Under the pieces are notes generated by a model. That model did not search any database. It was not told the DNA's origin and saw only the letters and a program-made list of their open reading frames with translations. This document shows positions 59,536 to 64,000 of a stretch of DNA of 64,000 nucleotides, piece by piece. Origin of the DNA: Aureliella sp046290675 (lineage in GTDB: Bacteria; Planctomycetota; Planctomycetia; Pirellulales; Pirellulaceae); contig JBKAHA010000004.1 of assembly GCA_046290675.1 (NCBI GenBank), forward strand, positions 434,001 to 498,000, in the 5' to 3' direction. The number at the start of each line of letters is the position of its first letter. Positions within the stretch are counted from its first letter, which is position 1. The position numbers and the translations under genes are program-made.

Positions 59536-62328
59536 ATGGATAGTATTCGAGAACTAGCGGGTGGACTGCCAACGATTCCAGAGTCGTTGCGGCAGGAAAC
59601 AGGCAATCCAGTTCAGACCAGTCGCTTACCAGAAGACGAGAAGCTTTCTCTGTCATTCCCTGCCCTGGATGACCCTGAGGTTTTCAGCAACAAGCGTCTT
59701 GTTCGCTTCTGGGCAATCTTTGGTGTGGGTGCGTTCATTTGGCTCGCGTTTCCCGCTTTCTTGATGACGCCCAATCACTTGATTGATAGCTGGGCCGTAG
59801 GCTGCTTTGTGAGTTTCATCGGCACGCTTGGCTTTGTGTGGCTGTACGGAACTGCCCGGCAATCTCGGTTTAAGTGGCTGGCTTTTGTCTTTGCTGTTTT
59901 TGCCTGGGCGATTGCTTTCTGCTACCGGGAGCCTTATCTGTTCTTCTTTGCGGCGGCTGGTGCTATCGCCTTGATCGCAGACACGATTGCAACCCACTGC
60001 TTTCTGATTGAAACCTGTGCTCCGATGAACCCCAAGGAGAGTCAGCGACTTCGCTCTGCTTGGAAGCATCGACTATGGAAACTTGGGGCGATTCCTGGAG
60101 CCGAGCTCTATCCCGCTTATCTACTTATCGCTCCGGCCTGTGCCTATGCATTTTGGTATTGTGAGATGCAGGAAGCAGTCGTCTTTAGTGAAGACTTCAC
60201 CTACCGGTCGCTGTTTGTACTTGGTGGTGCTGCTTGTGCTGTTTTCTTGCTTGAGAATCTAAGCTCCTTTCTTTGGAAGCGACCGGTTCGTACCTGGTCA
60301 ACGCTTCGAAAAGCGATGCGTCTGGGGCTTCGGGATTGGCTCACCTATGACCGAGGGAACAGTCAGTCCCCAGGCGTGCACAAAAGCCCGTTTGGAGTGC
60401 ATGGACTTCGAATTCTGCTGCTGGCTTGCACCTGCTTTATGTTAACGGGCTTCATGGTAAGCCCTTATCAGCCTGGGCCACTCAATACGCCGATTGGCGA
60501 TAACGATAGCGACCTACGCCACTTGTGGCGGATTCAATACGGCACCTTTCCTTACCTCGACCTGGAACCCAAGACTCGGGAGCAGATTATTGAGGAAGTC
60601 GCGGAACGAAAGCAGCGTAAGGAGCAGCAAGAGGAAGATGAGGCGGAGCGGAAACGTCGCTTAGATGAAATGCGTCGTCCGGGCTTTGTTGATTCAACGG
60701 TCAAAGCACTTGAGGAGAGCGAACTTAGCGAAGAGGCTCAGAATGTGCTTCTCTTCAGCGGTGGCATTCTCTTGATCGCGACTTATCCAATCTTCGCATT
60801 TCTCGTATCGCTGGGATTACTCTGGCTCGGATGCCTTTCGGCTTGCTGCGGCATTGCGGGAAGAAACAAGCGGCTGAAACAGGGAGACCTTATCTCAGCC
60901 GATGATTGGCATTCCATATTGGACGAAATGGAGGGTTGCCCAAAGGATTCCTTTGAGAAACAGAGCCTCTTTCTTGGCGTGAATGCTGCTGATAACGCAC
61001 CGGTCTTGGTTCCTCAAAAAGTATTCAATGACCATGCTCATATCTTGGGTGATACGGGCTCGGGTAAGACTTCTATAGGTATCGCTTCCATCGTGTCTCA
61101 GCTCCTGCGTCGAGCGAACTGTTCGGTAGTGGTGCTGGACCTGAAGGGCGATGATCACGCTTTGATGGAAGGTGTTAGACGAGAGAGCGTAAACGCTGGC
61201 TTAGATTTTCGTTGGTTCACGAACCTCGTTGGTAAATCAACACATGTCTTCAATCCCCTCGCTCATGACTATCTCGATGGCCAACCCGCAACGATTCAAG
61301 CAGACATTATCGCGAATGCCTTAGGGCTTCAGTATGGTCGCGACTATGGGCGGGCATTCTACGGGGATGCCAACTTAGAGTTACTCACACGGGCACTCTC
61401 CGAAGCTGGCGAACCTGTTCGTTCCTTCCGCCAGCTTGATAGGCTACTGGCTGCTACTTCCAAGCGAGCAGACAGAGAGCACAGAAGAAATGCTTCTCAT
61501 GTGGTTCACGTCGTGAAGCGTCTCGCTGATAGTGAGGCTCTGAATTGTGAGGACGAGGTTGCATGTAAGCATGCCATTGATTTCTCAAGCGTTTGCCGAA
61601 AACCACAAACAGCCTATTTCCATCTCTCCTCGGGTGCAGGCACAGGAGTCTCCGGTGAGATCGCCAGGCTTGCTCTGTATTCGTTGATGCACTCTGCCTA
61701 CGGCGTGCCGCCTTCTGAGCGTGTGCAGACTTATGTCATCATCGACGAGTTCCAACGTATTGTGGCTTCTAATTTGGAGATGGTGCTGCAGTTGGCTCGA
61801 AGCCTGAACATTGGTCTTGTTCTGGCAAATCAAACGATCTCCGACCTCAAAACCCCAGGCGTGGATCTTATTCCCGCTGTGAGCACCAACACGCGGTTTC
61901 GTCAGGTCTTTGCATCGTCGTATCTCGATGACCAAGAAAGGCTGGTTCGAGCCTCAGGTGAAACCGTCCAACACCACGCGAGCTTTCTCGACTCGATCGC
62001 CAGCACGGTTGGGCTCGGCTCTCTCTCACTAAGCGAACGAGTTGTCAGCAGGCAAAGACTCAACGACATTCTTCTAGCTACGGATAAGGAAGGACGCAGC
62101 CTAGTGCAACTTCGTCGTGGTGCTGGTTTTGCCCAGTACGGTGGCTTTTCCTTCGTGATGCAATCGGGCTACACGATTTCTGAGGAAGAGTTCATCGAAC
62201 GCAAGTCTGCTCCTTGGCCTGAAGCTTCCGATGGAACCATTAAAGAGTTTCACCGCGAGCGAAACTACCAAGCCCAAGGAGCACCAAAGCCTGATGTTAC
62301 TCCTCCTAACCCCGACATTTTCCTCTAA
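59536..62328 (+). CDS. Membrane-anchored VirD4/TraG-like coupling ATPase
   Basis: 930 residues. N-terminal half: five or six membrane segments (WAIFGVGAFIWLAFPAFLM, AVGCFVSFIGTLGFVWLYG, WLAFVFAVFAWAIAFCY, ILLLACTCFMLTGFMVSPY, VLLFSGGILLIATYPIFAFLVSLGLLWLG) and a highly charged helix (KQRKEQQEEDEAERKRRLDEMRR). C-terminal half is a T4CP/FtsK-type motor: HAHILGDTGSGKTSIGI (Walker A, about residue 505), VVVLDLKGDDHALM, AVSTNTRFRQVFAS, and TYVIIDEFQRIV (Walker B, about 733), with LARSLNIGLVLANQTISDL as in TraD/TraG C-termini. It probably moves DNA or protein across the inner membrane during element transfer. Confidence 0.85.
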   Translation: MDSIRELAGGLPTIPESLRQETGNPVQTSRLPEDEKLSLSFPALDDPEVFSNKRLVRFWAIFGVGAFIWLAFPAFLMTPNHLIDSWAVGCFVSFIGTLGFVWLYGTARQSRFKWLAFVFAVFAWAIAFCYREPYLFFFAAAGAIALIADTIATHCFLIETCAPMNPKESQRLRSAWKHRLWKLGAIPGAELYPAYLLIAPACAYAFWYCEMQEAVVFSEDFTYRSLFVLGGAACAVFLLENLSSFLWKRPVRTWSTLRKAMRLGLRDWLTYDRGNSQSPGVHKSPFGVHGLRILLLACTCFMLTGFMVSPYQPGPLNTPIGDNDSDLRHLWRIQYGTFPYLDLEPKTREQIIEEVAERKQRKEQQEEDEAERKRRLDEMRRPGFVDSTVKALEESELSEEAQNVLLFSGGILLIATYPIFAFLVSLGLLWLGCLSACCGIAGRNKRLKQGDLISADDWHSILDEMEGCPKDSFEKQSLFLGVNAADNAPVLVPQKVFNDHAHILGDTGSGKTSIGIASIVSQLLRRANCSVVVLDLKGDDHALMEGVRRESVNAGLDFRWFTNLVGKSTHVFNPLAHDYLDGQPATIQADIIANALGLQYGRDYGRAFYGDANLELLTRALSEAGEPVRSFRQLDRLLAATSKRADREHRRNASHVVHVVKRLADSEALNCEDEVACKHAIDFSSVCRKPQTAYFHLSSGAGTGVSGEIARLALYSLMHSAYGVPPSERVQTYVIIDEFQRIVASNLEMVLQLARSLNIGLVLANQTISDLKTPGVDLIPAVSTNTRFRQVFASSYLDDQERLVRASGETVQHHASFLDSIASTVGLGSLSLSERVVSRQRLNDILLATDKEGRSLVQLRRGAGFAQYGGFSFVMQSGYTISEEEFIERKSAPWPEASDGTIKEFHRERNYQAQGAPKPDVTPPNPDIFL

Positions 62329-62350
62329 TCCGAATTTGTAGAGTCCTCTG

Positions 62351-63643
62351 ATGACTGATCAGCTTCAATCCGAGTCTAACTCTGGCCCGAACCTATTCCG
62401 CTTTGCCATCGTTGCTGCGATTGCGGCAGTACTATTGCTACCAACCTACCTCAAGCATCGACGAGAGTCTTCGCGTGAAGCACTGCTTGCTGAACTGCGG
62501 GCGGATGACTCCACTGCAGCCGCTCTGAATGAAATCGATGCAGAGAAGGCTCAGCGGATTGCACAGCAGCAAATTCTCGATGAGCAAACGGCTGTTTCCC
62601 GTGCCGTGGCTTTAGCTGTGCTCGAGAATATTCAAGAGATTGAGTCTAGTGTTGAGGAACTTCAGGTACGAGCAGATGAATGGGAAGCTCTTCAGGCGGA
62701 TGTTCTGGACGGTGAATCTGGACAACGGATTGCATCAGACAAAGCGGCTATTAAGAAAGCTAAGCACTTACTGGAGTTGGCAGAGGGGTTTGGAATACCG
62801 AATGCAAAGCGACTACAAAGGCAACTAGAAGTCCTAGGGATTCCCATTAAGGCCGCTGTAGATAATCCACGGCCTGGCTACTCCGTAACACCTGAAGTCA
62901 ATTCACAGATTGCAGATATTGACCGTGAAACCACACAAGCACTTAAGAATCTCACGAAGGTCCTACCGCCACTGAAGACGCTTGCAAATGCGACCTATGC
63001 GACAGTCACAGGACTGACGTTGCGTGAAACCATCGCTTCGCTGAATGAAGTGGACCGAGAGGCTCAGCTTCAAGCCGAGATCGAGCATATGGAGCAGGTT
63101 CGATCGAAGAACCAGGCTGAGTTGTTGGCTTTGAAAGAAGCGAACGAGCAGAAGCTAGCCGAAGCCCAAAGGGAAGCAGAAAATTCCTTGCTCGAAAAGG
63201 AGCAGGCGAGAATCGCAGCGGAGTCCAAAGCGGAGCAAGAGGAGGAAGAACGCAAGCTAGCGGAGATCCAAAATAAGACTGAGCAAGCTGCTGAAGAAGG
63301 CCAATTCCAAGCCGACTTGCCCGACATCAAGCGGTATCTGGCAACGTTGCTTGCTGAAAACGAATCACTCAGAGGCCCCAATGCAACGCTAGAGAAGAAA
63401 CCTGCTTCCTATGGCTACCTAGTTGGGCTAGGAGCTACCGCTGACAACCAGAACGGCTTGCTGCAGTACATTCGCGTACACGCAGCAAATCACAAACGAC
63501 CTAGTGCCGAATGGGCAAAAGAATGGAGAATGCAAACGCCCGGATTCTGGTCGCAGATTGACCTCACGATACCGAAACGGGGACAAGCTTTGCTCAGAAA
63601 GTGGGGCCCAAAGCTCGTGGAGAAAGGAATGCTAAGTCCTTAG
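62351..63643 (+). CDS. Membrane-anchored coiled-coil protein of the transfer-like operon
   Basis: 430 residues, family not recognised. One N-terminal membrane segment (FRFAIVAAIAAVLLLPTYL) is followed by a long Glu/Gln/Ala-rich helical region (about 45-320; AELRADDSTAAALNEIDAEKAQRIAQQQ, IEHMEQVRSKNQAELLALKEANEQKLAEAQREAEN), then a compact C-terminal domain (about 325-430) with YGYLVGLGATADNQNGLLQYIRVHA and FWSQIDLTIPKRGQALLRKWGPKLVEKGM. It begins 22 bp after the ATPase gene. Likely a scaffold or partner for the ATPase at the membrane. Confidence 0.75.
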   Translation: MTDQLQSESNSGPNLFRFAIVAAIAAVLLLPTYLKHRRESSREALLAELRADDSTAAALNEIDAEKAQRIAQQQILDEQTAVSRAVALAVLENIQEIESSVEELQVRADEWEALQADVLDGESGQRIASDKAAIKKAKHLLELAEGFGIPNAKRLQRQLEVLGIPIKAAVDNPRPGYSVTPEVNSQIADIDRETTQALKNLTKVLPPLKTLANATYATVTGLTLRETIASLNEVDREAQLQAEIEHMEQVRSKNQAELLALKEANEQKLAEAQREAENSLLEKEQARIAAESKAEQEEEERKLAEIQNKTEQAAEEGQFQADLPDIKRYLATLLAENESLRGPNATLEKKPASYGYLVGLGATADNQNGLLQYIRVHAANHKRPSAEWAKEWRMQTPGFWSQIDLTIPKRGQALLRKWGPKLVEKGMLSP

Positions 63644-64000
63644 GCCTGCGCATAAAAAAACCGCCTTATGTTTTCACAGACCCGGCGGTGGGTCGGGAAG
63701 TCTTATGTTTTCATTCCCGACTTCGCTGGGAACAACTTCTCTGAGTATGACCGCTCAATGGGTAAGAGCAATAGTCAGAGAAATGGATTGCTGGAGAATC
63801 TCAAATCACCTTTCCCGCCTGTGAATACTGAAGTCAGTTTGCTGGCGGAATAGGCGTGCTACTGGATTCTGTCATGCCCTTGGTGAAGAGCAAACTGAGC
63901 TTCAGAGTCCACAGGCTCGAGGGCAATAGTAATGGCTAAGCCCGCTTTCCATGCAGGGCAAGCCTGCATCAATACGCGAGCTTAGCCGCAAAGCTTCAAG
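63644..64000. other. Structured gene-free end of the window
   Basis: CTTATGTTTTCA occurs at 63665-63676 and 63702-63713, 37 bp apart. GTCGGGAA (63692-63699) pairs with TTCCCGAC (63714-63721). Near the edge, GGCTAAGC (63934-63941) and GCTTAGCC (63980-63987) enclose an inner stem ATGCAGG/CCTGCAT (63951-63969), a two-level stem-loop. The one open frame (63668-63853) has no family or ribosome site. More element DNA follows outside. Confidence 0.55.
63654..63689 (-). terminator. Intrinsic terminator on the - strand after the transfer-like operon
   Basis: On the - strand ACCGCC (63689-63684) pairs with GGCGGT (63665-63660), followed by seven T's (63660-63654). It would stop leftward transcription coming from the right end of the window or beyond, facing the operon that ends at 63643. 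Confidence 0.7.

Noticed and set aside
63668..63853. A 61-codon frame after the transfer-like operon
   Set aside because: Its start lies within a direct repeat and a hairpin loop; no family or ribosome site.

Overview
This 64 kb window reads as a chromosome segment from a planctomycete, most likely a Pirellulaceae/Rhodopirellula-like marine lineage. The inference rests on gene content, not on a database search. Features typical of that group are a BBP7-type outer-membrane barrel, a flotillin-like FloA, a sulfatase, PQQ-like and NHL propellers, a very large alpha-2-macroglobulin, a YrdC/LMW-phosphatase fusion, and many secreted proteins with long charged linkers.

Positions 1-9,100 hold two leftward clusters. 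The first is a run of four amidohydrolase-like secreted proteins (one cut by the window edge). Three of the four barrel domains that can be read lack both histidines of the HxH metal motif, and the fourth keeps only one. The second cluster is a PQQ-type propeller plus a companion exported protein. From 9,100 to 17,400 come a BBP7 porin-like protein with RISD repeats and a Cys/Gly-rich patch, a short SecA-like ATPase, a BshC-like protein coupled to a GT2 glycosyltransferase, and a membrane zinc peptidase. A translation block follows: tRNA-Leu(CAA), rpsL, rpsG, a strong terminator, then fusA. From 21,400 to 33,600 lie a GT4 glycosyltransferase, a BNR/VPS10-like propeller carrying PDZ and EF-hand insertions, and a 2,084-residue alpha-2-macroglobulin with an intact thioester.

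From 33,800 to 49,500 the genes are mostly housekeeping: floA and partner, an FtsH-peptidase-like HExxH protein, plsC, cmk, a rhomboid protease, a receiver-like protein, an MFS transporter, a P-II protein, a Tat/lipoprotein NHL propeller, the YrdC-LMWPTP fusion, rpiB, a Nif3-family protein, a sulfatase, an ACT-domain protein and a DUF1801 protein with a lysine-rich tail.

At 49,871 a tRNA-Arg(ACG) is followed directly by a tyrosine integrase. Everything from there to the window end looks like an integrative element whose right end lies outside. Its left part is cargo: integrase, an integrase 3' remnant, a DUF262 + HEPN pair (candidate defence system), and a self-inhibited Fic protein with a phased operator. 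A leftward group of small genes follows, headed by an MT-A70-like protein that has lost its catalytic DPPW. Then comes a noncoding region of about 800 bp packed with perfect stem-loops. A rightward operon comes last: two winged-helix replication-relaxation-like proteins, a membrane-anchored VirD4/TraG-like ATPase and a membrane coiled-coil protein. I see no relaxase and no mating-pair genes in the window.

The most interesting unexplained signals are the stem-loop region (57,569-58,061), two dispersed copies of a hairpin-plus-15-nt motif whose stems differ but whose loop is identical (50,053 and 55,109), the relaxase-less DNA-transfer-like operon, the DUF262-HEPN pair, and the row of metal-ligand-less amidohydrolases.
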